Shown here: in pieces, positions 11,374-23,062 of the stretch | Position numbering within the stretch: position 1 is the first letter of the stretch | Layout: the number at the start of each line of letters is the position of its first letter | Source of the DNA: Rhizophagus irregularis | Taxonomy: Eukaryota; Glomeromycota; Glomeromycetes; Glomerales; Glomeraceae | Direction of reading: 5' to 3' | Assembly (NCBI RefSeq): GCF_026210795.1 | Contig: NC_089433.1 | Location: 4,923,001-4,987,000, forward strand | Length of the DNA: 64,000 nt | The notes under the pieces: model-generated | Database searches by the model: none | Told to the model about the DNA's origin: nothing | What the model saw: only the letters and a program-made list of their open reading frames with translations | Made by a program: the position numbers and the translations under genes

Positions 11374-12735
11374 TTATAAACATTTATCTAATAAAGATTG
11401 AGTAGGAAATTTTAATATAGGAAAATCCTTATCATTTACAAAAAAACCTATATTACCACCAAGAGAAGATTTAACATGTGGATGAGCCTTTCTTTTACAA
11501 CTACCTAATCTAAAAGAATCTTCAAGAGATCCAGCCAATTCAAAACCAATTTTCTTATTTAAAATTCGACCTTTGAGTATTTTTACACCAAAACCTAATT
11601 GTGTTTTTAATGTAGCAGTAATAATAGCAAAAGCTTTGGCACTAGCACTTGGAATATGTGCATTAACTATAGGTTCGAACCCGGATTGCTCAAAATTTGG
11701 TAGGCCTTTAAATGATGCCTTAGCACTAAAATTTGGTAAACTAAAATTACCACCAAATCCAAGAGTTGCTTTTGCATCCGCAAGAGCATCAGCTGCAGCA
11801 ACAAGATCAATTTCAGGGCCAAGTTCTAATAAACCTGGTATCTTAAAATCACCTGTTTTAAAATTTATAATAGGAGAATTTTCAGATGCTTTTTTACGTC
11901 TTTCAGGACTTATTTCTTTTGAAGCTTCAAGAGCAAAATCAAGGTTCATGAAAAAATTTCCACTAAGAGTAATTGAAGCTTCTTTCAATTTAGGAGGAAA
12001 AATTTTACCTCTAATTCTCAATGCAAGAGTAGCTTCACCTTTCGTAAAACAATTAGCGCAAAGCAATTTAATATCATTATTATTTATAAGTGATATATCT
12101 GGTTTTGAAGATTTATCACTTTTTGAGTCAAATAAGATATTTAAACTTATTTTATTACTAATATTAATTGTTGGAAATGAAATACCGAATCTTTCTTCTA
12201 GACTGCGATGAGTATTATTCTTTGTTTGTTTCCCTTCGACCCAATTAAAATTGATATCGTAATCTTCTGAATTGTGTGGAAAATCGCAATTCATAATAAC
12301 AAAAGTTGCAACTAATTTAGATTCATCTATAACTCTATCAGTAGCCGTAAAAAATTGGGTAGACCTTTTACCAAAACATTTCCATTTATGAGAAATTAAT
12401 AACATAATTCTTTCAGGCCATTTCTTAACATCCTTAACCGCTTTTTTGTCCTTTAAGCTGAAAGCAATTTTTCTTTTACCATTTGCCTCTGTTTTACAAA
12501 TAACACTTTCTACACCACTTTGATCAGGATTAAATGATGGTAAATTGGTTTTTAAATTAAATTCTGCCTTATGATATCCTTCTGAAGAATCACTAACTTG
12601 TTGACTATAGACAGCACTAAGTAACTTTGTTGTTTTAAAATTTTTGTTACCCATAATAACATCAAAATCTTTTGATGCGGTAACAATTCCAAAAAAGAAA
12701 AGGAGTAAAAGCGAATTTAAAATGAACTTGATCAT
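11374..12735 (-). CDS. Secreted protein, DUF7029/DUF7223-like
   Basis: A single-exon gene for 453 residues with a clear signal peptide (residues ~1-20, ending VTAS), so the protein is probably secreted or attached to the cell wall. The N-terminal third shows the pattern SGVESVICKTEANGKRKIAF followed by a W and two Cys. The central part has CANCFTKGEATLALRIRG followed by alternating hydrophobic beta-like strands. Together these resemble a pair of domains found in large fungal secreted proteins (DUF7029 then DUF7223), but that naming is from memory. The function of these families is not established. A low-complexity Ala-rich segment (AAADALADAKATLGFGG) sits at about residues 315-335. The antisense strand also has a long open frame, which I regard as a shadow. 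Confidence 0.75.
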   Translation of the reverse strand: MIKFILNSLLLLFFFGIVTASKDFDVIMGNKNFKTTKLLSAVYSQQVSDSSEGYHKAEFNLKTNLPSFNPDQSGVESVICKTEANGKRKIAFSLKDKKAVKDVKKWPERIMLLISHKWKCFGKRSTQFFTATDRVIDESKLVATFVIMNCDFPHNSEDYDINFNWVEGKQTKNNTHRSLEERFGISFPTINISNKISLNILFDSKSDKSSKPDISLINNNDIKLLCANCFTKGEATLALRIRGKIFPPKLKEASITLSGNFFMNLDFALEASKEISPERRKKASENSPIINFKTGDFKIPGLLELGPEIDLVAAADALADAKATLGFGGNFSLPNFSAKASFKGLPNFEQSGFEPIVNAHIPSASAKAFAIITATLKTQLGFGVKILKGRILNKKIGFELAGSLEDSFRLGSCKRKAHPHVKSSLGGNIGFFVNDKDFPILKFPTQSLLDKCL

Positions 12736-13000
12736 TTTTATTGAAAAAATTAGAAAAAATTACGAAATGTTTGTATTATATGTAAATAATAGATATAATG
12801 ATATTAGAATATATTTGCGTCAAAAGGAATGTTATTGAGTAATGTTTTTTTTTTCGTCGGATAAAGAAATTTTTTCAGGATTTATATTAATTATTTAAGG
12901 TTAACACAAGAAATCAGAATATCAGAAATTTCTTTTTGATAATCATTATAATAACGTAAAAAGAACAAACATTATTAATAATCTTTCATTCATTGAAGGT

Positions 13001-13760
13001 TATTCGGTACTAAACGAAATTTGCAAATCCGTACGGTACGGTTGATCAAATTCCAAAAATTTCGTACCGTACAGTATATACTATATTATAGAGCCAGTAC
13101 GGTTGATTTTTTTTTATATGACGTCTAATTATCCAAATAACCATTATATTAAATGGACATTAAATGTTAATTAAATGGACGCTGGTATCCAAATAACGGT
13201 ACATTTAATCATATTCCCCGTAAAAAAGTCGATCCGTTTTTTATACTCCATCTTTTTTCCGTAAAAGGCTCATATTTCCGCTTATATCATGGAATTTATC
13301 AAATTATTTATATTTTCCGTGAATGAATCCGTGAAAGGCTCATTTTTACGGAGTTTTACAGTTATAAGAATTGATCATTTGGACACCAATATCTAATTCA
13401 TGTGATTATTTGGACAATGTCCATTTTACATGCGGTTATTTGGACATCAATTTTATTTAATATTTGAGCATCAGGACATCAATGTCCATTTAATATAGTG
13501 GTTATTTTCTCTTTTCACATTTACTGAATAAAGAAATGCGTTTACGCTTGTTGTAAAAAAAATAATAATAATATAGTGGAGTGGTTATTTGAATATCACA
13601 CATAAAAAAAAGAAAAAAAATTTTATTAACTGTACCATACTTTACTGGCTAAGTATATATAGGTATATAGGGCAAGTACGGTACGGTACGAATTCTTTGG
13701 AATTTTTGGAAATTGATCAATCGTACCGTACAGGTTTTCAAAATCGTACCGTATTGAATA
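13001..13760. mobile_element. ~760-bp inverted-repeat element with GTACGGTACG termini
   Basis: The first ~80 bp (13001-13080) and the last ~90 bp (13670-13760) are inverted copies. Both have GTACGGTACG and GATCAAATTCCAAAAAT-like blocks. A second, inner inverted pair (ATATTAAATGGACAT and its complement) lies around 13147 and 13482-13498. It is non-coding, and no clear target duplication was found. Confidence 0.6.
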
Positions 13761-15256
13761 TCTATTATGAACACCATTTGTCCATTTCTTTCAAATTCTA
13801 ACGTTATAAAATTTAAATGTACTTTTTTTCTTAATTAAAAACAATAAAATTCATTCTAATAGATTCCGTAAAATATATTTCTATATATGTACTGCGTGGT
13901 TAATAAAGATCATTGAAAAAAAGCGGGGATAGACTAATCGGATATTTACTAAAATATATAAGATTTAATAAATATTTAATAAGCGATTAGAAAAATTTAA
14001 CTAGCTAATAAAGGAAAAGACTCGGAAAAATCAAAAGATTGAAAAAAAAGTGACAGCAAATTAATAGGCAGTAAGTAGTAGTTATTAAGTACATTTGAAA
14101 ATTGGAAACCTTAAAAACGAACATTTTCGTCATAAAAAAATAATTATAACCTTATGGTGCGATTCCAAGATTGGGAATAATTTGAAACCATAAGAAATTT
14201 CTTTTAACTTTATCGGATTAAAATTTAATAAATCAAACGGAAATTCCTTAAAAATTTTTTTTTTCTTTTTGTACGAACGAACGAAATTTCTATTTCTTTG
14301 CGTATTCTGAGATCCGATTGAATGGACTTTATTATTTCTTTGCTAATTAATGTTATTTTATTTTAAATTTTGTAATCAAATAATTTTTTGGCAGTCAACC
14401 ACTTTTATGTACCATATTGTCAAGCCAAAATGGAATCATTTATTAATTATGGAAATTGGAGCTTCAGGTATTCGGGGACAATGGCATCAGATGTAATTGA
14501 TTGTCTTATATGTTCCAAATTCTTTTATTTACTTTTTTTATTCTTTTAATTTTTATAATTTAATATAAACAAATAAGAACTTTTTTTTTAAAAAAAAAGA
14601 ATTATATTTAGAAAAGCTTTGAAAATCCTTTTAATTTTTATAATTAATATGAACGAATAAGAATTTTTTTTTTAAAAAAAAAATTATATTTAGAAAAAAG
14701 CTTTGAAGATCAATTTATTTTAATTAATCACGAAATCATTTACCTGATTGGCGAACTGGACCCATTCCTAAAACATACAATTTCCCTGAATCCCGAATCC
14801 CGAATCCACAATATCCCGAATTCCAATATTCCACATGAGTTGCTATTTTTAAACTTTTTGCTAAATAATAATATTTGTTGAATTGCTAAATAAAAAATTA
14901 TTTTAAATTAGTAAATTTTGTGAAAAATGTCAAAAAATCACCGCGCGTGACACCAGCATTAGCAGATATTCATGACATTTTTAATTCTGACTAAAATTCT
15001 ACCAGTAGCAATACTCTTTTAGAATATCTTATAGATAGTGTATTGTTAGTAATTTTCCTATGTATATTGCGAAATTAACAAATGCCTAGTAATAGAAAAC
15101 TTCAATTCCAATAAATGTTATGGCACTTTTAAAATTTTTTAATAATATCGTCTTCATCTGATCTCTTTGAATAGATATATTGAATTATTACGCAATATTT
15201 TATAAACTAATATGTAATAAAATTTAAAAAATACAGTTTATTACTATATATATATT
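13761..15256. other. Intergenic region
   Basis: AT-rich and without a supported gene. Two near-identical ~75-bp segments (14510-14590 and 14620-14700, with ATTATATTTAGAAAA) form a local duplication. Confidence 0.4.
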
Positions 15257-15357
15257 CCCTATAAAAAATTTTTCTGAAAAATGATCACGTGTCTGAGTTT
15301 CTTCGGAATAAAAACTAGAAAAATGATGAATTTTTTCCAGAATTTTTTTTTATAGGG
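15257..15357. mobile_element. 101-bp CCCTATAAAA MITE
   Basis: It starts CCCTATAAAAAATTTTTCTG and ends with the complementary TTTTTTTTTATAGGG. It is flanked on both sides by ATT, consistent with a 3-bp target duplication. A truncated copy lies at 26278-26353. Confidence 0.7.
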
Positions 15358-15470
15358 ATTTCAGAAAATTGCTCATTCAGGATATTAGGATTCAGATTTC
15401 TGGGATTCGGGAAATAGGATTTCAGAGAATTGAAGTTTGGAAAATAAGGATTATACCATTGTACGACCAC

Positions 15471-15859
15471 CCCTATGAAAAAAAATTTCTTTAAAATATA
15501 CTTAAAATGTACTTATATATTTTAAAATATATCTAAAATGTACTTAAAATTTTTAAATGTACTTATAATATACTTAAAATTGCAATTTTAAGTATATTTA
15601 AAGTATAAAATTTTATACTTAAATTACATTTAAAATATACTTAATTGCAATTTAAATATAATTTAAGTATAATTTAAGTGCAAAATTTTATACTTTAAAT
15701 ATACTTAAAATTGCAATTTTAAGTATATTTTAAGTATATTTTAAAATGTTAAGTATATTTTAGGTATATTTTAAAATATATAAGTATATTTTAAGTATAT
15801 TTTAAAAAAATACATAAGTATATTTTAAGTACATTTTAAAGAATTTTTTTTTTATAGGG
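15471..15859. mobile_element. Self-complementary CCCTAT MITE rich in TTAAGTATATTTT
   Basis: Nearly the whole element is palindromic: repeated AAAATATACTTAA units in one half, the complement in the other, pivoting on AATTGCAATT. The ends are CCCTATGAAAAAAAATTTC and TTTTTTTATAGGG. It is flanked by CAC on both sides (3-bp duplication). A second copy is at 50388-50681. Confidence 0.8.
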
Positions 15860-15899
15860 CACCCTACCATTTCAAGATGTGATTTAGTTTCTAAAATTT

Positions 15900-16100
15900 T
15901 ATATTCTATCATTTCATTACAATATTTACACCAAATATATCCCATCCATACGCATCCTTCTCCAATACTTATATTAACATTTATTATTGGACTAATAATT
16001 ATATATTCCAATTCTTTGATTGATCTATAAATTCGGCTAAATCACAATCTGGCACTTATACTCGCATTACATCTAAATGATCTAATGAATTCACTTTATG
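15900..16100 (-). pseudogene. F-box protein relic
   Basis: The minus strand encodes SIKELEYIIISPI, matching the SVKELELIINKN segment of the F-box protein at 16863-18275. It is followed on its 5' side by degenerate matches to the upstream CYTNI region. Stops and divergence show it is a remnant. It lies next to the palindromic MITE. Confidence 0.5.
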
Positions 16101-16328
16101 TGATTGCTACATCATGTATATACTCTTTATAGTCTTATAAAGGATGAATTGGTATAATTAATGAATCATTAAACATATTTTCAAATATACCGGATAGAGA
16201 AATTTTGAAGATTCTGTCGGATATCTTTTTTTTAATTGTTAATTATAAAATAAGTTTCCAAATAACTATTAAAAGTGGAAAGCGAAGATGTTACTGCTGT
16301 AATAATAATCCATTAAAAAGCATAAAAC

Positions 16329-16749
16329 TAGGGATGCCAACATTCAGTTTCGGTTTTAAAATTGTGGTTTACAACAAAAACTGAACCAACCACAAAACCG
16401 ACCGACAAAACTGAACCGCAAAACCGATCACAAAACTGAATAAAGATAATGTCAAAGATTATTTTATTTATCATGTCTTTTAAGTTTACATAATTTTTCT
16501 TCGTAATAATAATACCGATTATCTGAATTTTCTGGCGATGCGAAAATCACATGATCAACGCGTAAAGTGATTGAACTATAAAAATCAAAAAATTTTTGAA
16601 TATATTAAACATAAAACATGTATCAGCTTTTTATCGGGTTTTTATATATATAGAACCAACGGTTAACCTGTCAGCCTTGGACTGGACTGAAACAGAACCG
16701 ATAACTGAACCGGTAATAATCAGTTGTAACTGAACTTTTGGCATCCCTA
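16329..16749. mobile_element. hAT-type MITE with 8-bp target duplication
   Basis: The termini are TAGGGATGCCAA at the left and its complement at the right, each followed by an inverted TTCAGTT block. CATAAAAC is repeated exactly on both sides (16321-16328 and 16750-16757), the 8-bp duplication characteristic of hAT elements. The 421-bp interior has AACCGA/AACTGA subterminal repeats and no coding frame. Confidence 0.9.
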
Positions 16750-16862
16750 CATAAAACAATAAATATAATAACCGAAAAAATCTATAACAATTACATAAAA
16801 AAACCAATTCAAAAAAACTTTGTATTTTGTGATATTTAATATATCAAACACATAAATTTAAT

Positions 16863-18275
16863 TCACAGCCATTCAAAATCTTCATTATACAAATGATTAG
16901 AAAATTTTTTAATTATCCCTTCTGCTTTGTAAGTTTCTATTAAATTTTTATTTTCTTCACTAATAGGTCGACGTTTCTCATCTATAAGCTGTAATTTCAT
17001 AGGACGATCAGGACATTTAACTTTCCAATCATCAAAAAATAGTTTTAAGCATCCAATGTGAGTTGAATAATTAAATTTAAACTTGAACAAATTAATTGGT
17101 GAAGATCTTGTTAATATTTCAAAACATCTATACCAATCAAAACCAAAAATTCCAATAATAAACAATCCATCTAAATATTGACAATTAATTAATAATTTTT
17201 CTAATTCTAAAATATTATTATTTTTAAATTCTAACTTAAGATATTTAAGTTTTGGACATTTTGTGTAAATAGTCTGTACTAATATTTTACTATTAGGATC
17301 ATCATAACTTATTCTATTAATAGCTATTTCTGAAAGATATCCACTTGTACTTTCAATAATACCTTCCAAAAATATTACTGGATAATCATTATTAACCTTT
17401 AAAATTTGTAAAAAAGGCAAAGATAAATTTTTTAAGCAATACCATGTTACACCGAAATAACCATCTAATTCTAAACTTTTTAAATTAATAAAACATGATA
17501 AAAAATATGTGCCAGGTTGGTTAGTTATCTTAAAATGTTGTATGGTATTTGCATGTTTAATCAACGATGTTTCAAGAGCTGTATGAAATGATACATTATC
17601 TGTAGAACGGAAGATTATATAATGAACATTAAATAAGGATTTTTGAGTTTCAATTAATCTAGTGACTCCATAATTGTTATCATTCTTATTAATAATTAGT
17701 TCCAATTCTTTAACTGATTTACAAATTTCTATCAATCCAGCTAAACCACTATCATTTATATTCGTATAACATCTAATGAATTCAATATTTGAAAAGCAAT
17801 GCTTAGCTTCAGGAATTAGATGTAATTGATAATCAAATTTTTGGGGTATATAAAGGTGTGTAAATTTTGTATTTACATTAATAAAAAGACGAATAATTTC
17901 ATTATAAATAATCAACATTTCAGAACGCTTAACTAACTCTTTGATTGCATTTAAATTTAAATGCTTAAAAAAATTAATATAATTAAATGATGGCTTTTTG
18001 TATGAATTAATTGTAAAATCAATGCCTTGGCTCTTTATATTCTTCATTGATTCATCTGATAAATGTGAAATTATTACATCTAGTAAAAATTTTCCTTTTG
18101 AATAATTTAAATATTTCCAAGGATTTCTCCACAGAATTGGAATAGCAACCTCACACCAAGTTTTATTAACTAAAAGGCAAGAATGAAGAGTATATTTATC
18201 ATTATGCAACTCTTTAAATATTAAATAAAGAACATCTCTGTTTAATTTGGACATTTTATCATTATTATTTGACAA
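16863..18275 (-). CDS. F-box protein, Rhizophagus expanded family
   Basis: A second full-length F-box protein, 470 residues in one exon. It begins MSNNNDKMSKLNRDVLYLIF; translation could also start at the internal Met8, which aligns with the start of the paralogue at 8436. The F-box occupies residues ~8-55, including SCLLVNKTWCEVAIPILWRNPW. Leu-rich repeat-like segments follow, including FINLKSLEL, CPKLKYLKL and LINCQYLDGL, and the C-terminus ends NEDFEWL. Similarity to the 8436 gene runs the full length, so they are paralogues. The expected role is substrate recognition in an SCF ubiquitin ligase. A hAT-type MITE sits about 115 bp beyond its 3' end. Confidence 0.9.
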   Translation of the reverse strand: MSNNNDKMSKLNRDVLYLIFKELHNDKYTLHSCLLVNKTWCEVAIPILWRNPWKYLNYSKGKFLLDVIISHLSDESMKNIKSQGIDFTINSYKKPSFNYINFFKHLNLNAIKELVKRSEMLIIYNEIIRLFINVNTKFTHLYIPQKFDYQLHLIPEAKHCFSNIEFIRCYTNINDSGLAGLIEICKSVKELELIINKNDNNYGVTRLIETQKSLFNVHYIIFRSTDNVSFHTALETSLIKHANTIQHFKITNQPGTYFLSCFINLKSLELDGYFGVTWYCLKNLSLPFLQILKVNNDYPVIFLEGIIESTSGYLSEIAINRISYDDPNSKILVQTIYTKCPKLKYLKLEFKNNNILELEKLLINCQYLDGLFIIGIFGFDWYRCFEILTRSSPINLFKFKFNYSTHIGCLKLFFDDWKVKCPDRPMKLQLIDEKRRPISEENKNLIETYKAEGIIKKFSNHLYNEDFEWL

Positions 18276-20060
18276 AAGAGTAAAAAGTTGTGCAAATAAA
18301 TATTTAAAGTTACTTTTATGACGTTTTTGTTTGTGATATGTTGTACATGTACAACTAATTATGTATTATTACGTAATTTCAAATATATATGGAAAGATCT
18401 TCCATATATCTCCGAATAATTTTTTTTTTCATATCAAGATTTGTCTATTTTTATTTACATGTATAATTCTTAAAGAAAATCTACTACAAAAGGTTTTTGT
18501 GATCTTTTTTATTAATAAATGAAACCCAGTATCTTAGATTAGAAATTATTCATTTCCTTTATTAAGAGCAGTAACGACATTATTGCTTCATAAACGTAAT
18601 AGTAATCTTATAATATCCAAGTACTTTTAGATAATATTAAGTTTTAGGAGATGAGATAATTATTATTCCACAATGAACAAGCAGAATAATTATGATAATA
18701 TCTTTTTGTTGTTGTATTTCTTTAATAACACATTTATTTTTTTTTCTTTTGCAGGCAGGATCTCATTGTCAGTGATCAGGACATCAGGTGTCAAGCAACA
18801 AAGAATTGTCTTAAAAGCAGCGTTTCACGTAAATTGATTTATTCGTATATAAATTTAAAATTTGGTATTTGCTTAATTTTAATAATTTCATGATTATTAA
18901 TAATAACACACAAATGTCGCCGAATTTTTGATTGTCGATCATCATGATCGCATGAAGCTTGTGGAGTTATAAGAATAGGATATATGTGGTGATGAAATCA
19001 ATTTTCTTTCACATAAAAATTATAAAATTTTATAATGCGGTCACCATTAAGAAATTTATTTGATATCTTAGTTTATTCTTTATAAATTTTCATAATAGAA
19101 TAAATTTTAGCTATTGCATTCATATTTTACTAAGATGTATTAATGGGATCATAATTTAGTGAGTTCTAACAAATGATCATATAGTACCTATACTAACAAT
19201 ATAAAAAATATTTATATGTTTCTGTCAACTGGCATCCTTACAATTTTTATGTAGAAGTTTTATTTTTAAATTCCAATAATATTAATTACCGTATTAAAGT
19301 ATTAACTGTCGCAATTTAAATATTAAAATGTTACAATTTCACATTCTTAAAATAAGTCAATTTTGGTCCGTCTAGTAAATATGAATATAATACAATTTTT
19401 TCCATTTTTAGGCGTAAGATGTGACTTCTATCCCAATTATTAAAAGATCCTATGATTTGTGTTATAGGAGAGGACGGATTATGAGTAAATATATGGATCC
19501 TTTGCTTTAATCTGAAGTAAAGTAATATGAAAAGAATCATGATCATATCTTTAAGTTATTTGCTTTGTTTTCAGGTTCCTTCAGTCTTAAACTTATCCAT
19601 TAATTTTAATTTTGTTAATATGCTTCACATTACTGGAAATTATAAATTATGAATAATTTGAATAAATATTTTGTTAAATGTTTATGAAATTTAAATATTC
19701 TTGTTATATATACATAAACCATCAAGTGAATTTATTAGATGTTATGGAATAAGCCAAGATCCATCATCCATCTACTAAAAATTTTGTTATAGTCATGCCA
19801 TATCAGATGTGCTAAAGAGAGAAGTTTACGAAATTATTTAGATAATAAGAGGCTAGATATTCTTATTATCTGAGTTTAAGACATAAAATCGTTATTTTTG
19901 AGAGTATTGCAAAAGAATTCACGGAAAAAGAATAATTAATTCATCAAAGATTTACATAATGGAAATATATTATGATTTTTTAGATAAAGTTACTAGCAGT
20001 AGGGAAAACATCAAAGTTCGTGGTACCATACTATTATTGGAAAAAAAACCATCATTACCT
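18276..20060. other. Intergenic region
   Basis: AT-rich. Short frames such as that at 19331-19546 have no recognisable motif. I see no gene, RNA or clear repeat. Confidence 0.4.
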
Positions 20061-20064
20061 TAAA

Positions 20065-20192
20065 TTATAATCTCGCCTTCTTACAATTATTTAAAAGCTT
20101 TTGTGTAAAGTTGTGAAGATCCGAAGAAGCTTTTTGATCAGTATTTATTGTTTGTATAGCCTTACAGAATGTTTGATGTGATATCTCTTTAT
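20065..20192 (-). other. Possible orphan terminal exon
   Basis: On the minus strand a strong acceptor (TTTCTTTGTTTTTTAG) is followed by about 41 codons of ordinary-looking protein (KEISHQTFCKAIQTINTDQK and onward, ending NNCKKARL) and a stop. I found no convincing upstream exon, so this may be a fragment of a lost gene. The family is not recognised. Confidence 0.25.
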
Positions 20193-20891
20193 CTAAAAAA
20201 CAAAGAAAAAAAACAACGTTAGTATGGTTGGTAAAAAACACCACCATACTCCATAAAAAAAAGCCTCTGGGAAATAGAAGGTACCATGTTACCCAAGTGG
20301 TCCCTACTGTCATGGTCCTTCGGGATACCACTGGTGGTTTACGACACCACCAAACAGGTAAAATCGACTTTTTTTATTCTGTTAAGCATGTTTCATTAAA
20401 ACTATGGCTAAGAGCAGGGAGCGCATGCTTACCTTAAATAGGTAATGGTTATTTTCACAAATCTATTTTTTTTTTGGCATTCATTTTTTGTGAAAAAAGT
20501 GGAAGATTATAAATTAGATCGGAAGTATTATAAACGAACTGAGGGAAAATTTCACTCTTTTTATATTATTTCTCATCATGTGATGAGTCTGAAAATATTC
20601 TAACAAATAATCTTTTTTTTTTGATTTCATATTCAAATAAGATACTTTAGGGGAAAAGATTATGTAACGCGAGTATAATTTTGAACTCAGCATGTTGATC
20701 GATAAGGTTAAAATATATATTAAAGATACAGTTATTGGTTTAATATTGTCTAGTCTCAATTAGTGCTTCGATCCGGATGAAAACCGTTATCCGGATTACA
20801 CAAAAAAAAAATCCAGATTCTATCTGGATTGATCCGAATTAATATCTGGGTCAGATAATCCGGATGGAAACCGGAATCCGGATTGGATTTA

Positions 20892-21415
20892 CACAGTGAA
20901 ATTCGATAAACCGGATCTATCGGTTCCACTAAAAATATCCGGTTTATCGGGATATCCGGTTTAGCGAAAAAATTTCGATATATTGAAAATCTATTATATT
21001 GAATTTTTAAAAAATTTTCATGCTAATAAAACTAATATACACTATAATTTGATTTTTTTCATCTAGTTTTAAGTTATAGAGGTCATGAAAATGAATATAA
21101 AATATTTTAATTGAATATATAAGTAATACTTAACTTCAGCCGGAATTAAGATTTTTATAATTCCGGCCAAATTTAAGATTTACCGCATCACGTTACTTAA
21201 ATTTTATTGGTTCCCAGTCACGTGATCTGGTTTATCGAATCATTTTTACTATAGCTGGTTAGAAAATTGATCCGTTATAGCGAATATCGAGCTTTTACTA
21301 GTAAACTCTGGTATATCGAGCTTATTTTAATATACGTGATTTGGTTCCAGTAAAAAAGTCCGGTTTAGGCCCAAATCCGGTTTATCGAATATCCGGTTTA
21401 TCGAATTTCACTGTG
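20892..21415. mobile_element. Nested pogo-like MITE
   Basis: The 524-bp element has termini CACAGTGAAATTCGATAAAC and complement, flanked by TA on both sides. CAGTGAAATTCG-type ends with TA duplication resemble pogo/Tigger elements of the Tc1/mariner superfamily. Repeated TTTATCGAATATCCGG blocks are subterminal. It has no coding frame. Confidence 0.8.
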
Positions 21416-22082
21416 TACATATAAAATTTTTTTTGACTGCGGACTAGTTGATGATCCATATAATAAACATCGAATAGCATTTCAACATATTTATTATCAA
21501 AAAAATTTAACAAATATTTTATGAAATTTGGATTAAATTAATATTAATATCAATTTAATTTTTAGAATTTATAGTTATACTTTGTAACTTTTACAACTTA
21601 ATTAAACTTTATGTATTACTGTAATAATGTAAAACCTAGACATCGTCAGGAAATGGGCGTTTTTACTAATAAAACTGCAAAACAAACTCTTTTTATACGA
21701 GAGAGATACCTCGTCAAGGTTTTAATAAAATACAGTATGTGGCTTTGTTAAATAAACATTATGGCTTTTATTTAATAAGAATCTGGGCTTTTTTTATGAA
21801 CTTTATGGCTTTTATTTAATAAGAATCTGGGCTTTTTTAATAAACTTTATGGAGAAGAATAGTAAATAATTAATTTTTTTATTTTGTATTTTTTTTTCAA
21901 ATACTCTAACAATTTAGCAAAAATTTTTATTTTTTCAAATTTTTTTTTATCTTCATATTTGAATTGAAAAAGGTGTATTCTTTACATTTTTAAAGTTAAT
22001 AAAATAAAGAACATTTAAATATATTTTACATTTAAAAAAAAACTATTTTACAGTTCTTTTCTAATTAGTCAGAACTGTTTTC

Positions 22083-22345
22083 GCGCAATAACTCGCTATC
22101 CAGTGATCGTAAAAAAATGATTAATGGATCATTAGAATCCACTCATAGAGAGCTTTCGAATGGTACCAAAATAACCTTTCTAGCATCAATAGATGGCGAG
22201 TTATTCATGTAAATATTTTAAAATTATCTCATCATCTATCGAAGCTAGAAAGCTCATTTTAGTATCATTCGAAAGCTCTTGATGCGACGATTCCAATGAG
22301 CCATTAATCATCTTTCTACGATTACTGGATGGCGATATATTGCGT
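22083..22345. mobile_element. Nested fully palindromic MITE
   Basis: The arms are about 130 bp each and complementary over nearly their whole length. The left starts GCGCAATAACTCGCTATCC and the right is its diverged complement; GAGCTTTCGAATG-like blocks match inside. It lies within the right part of the 20761-22506 element. Confidence 0.7.
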
Positions 22346-23062
22346 GAATATAGTAAATATATATGAAAACTCATCCGGATTCTGGTTCAAACCGGATATT
22401 TTCCATCCGGATCAAAATCCGGGTCAAAATCTGGATATCCGGATAAAAAAAAAATCCGGATTCATCCGGATTCATCCGGATGAGACAGAAACGGATCGAA
22501 GCACTAGTCTCAATACATTGAGTCAAAAAATATTGATACGTAATAGTCGTAATACGTAACAGTCGTAATAATTTTTTTAGATTATCGTGACGAACTCTGC
22601 ATGATCCATATGATTAATATAATAGTGACATTAATAAATAACTAATATGACTCATGTCGAGTCTGGATTAAACAAAATTATCAGCTAAAAAATTCAAAAA
22701 ATAAATGATATTACATTGCATCAATTTTTATATTTAAAAAAAAAATTTCGAAAACAATGAAAAAATATATATTTAATAATATAATAACAAAGATTATCAT
22801 TCATATAATTATACATATGTGAATTAAGTTTATCTAAAAAATATTGCCGAACGTTCGACGCGTTACTAATCACGTGCCTTAGTGTGATCGTCAAATTAGA
22901 ATAGACTTATGCACAAATAAATACGAGAGAAAAAATTAAAAGAAAGAAACAAAACTAATCCTCAAAAAAGCCGACCTCCCACCGCTTCCATCCAATACAC
23001 TTTCAAAAGACTTCTGAAATACCAATATCATATAAAATAATTATGATAAATAATAAAATAAG

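Larger units (their letters stand above)
20761..22506. mobile_element. 1.75-kb hAT-type non-autonomous element with nested insertions
   Basis: It is bounded by inverted TAGTGCTTCGATCCG (left) and its complement (right), and by an exact 8-bp duplication GTCTCAAT at 20753-20760 and 22507-22514. Subterminal ATCCGGAT motifs are abundant at both ends. No transposase frame remains. Two other inverted-repeat elements (20892-21415 and 22083-22345) are embedded in it. Confidence 0.9.

Noticed and set aside
11573-12211. 212-codon plus-strand frame
   Set aside because: Antisense shadow of the secreted protein gene at 11374-12735, which has a signal peptide and domain-like patterns.
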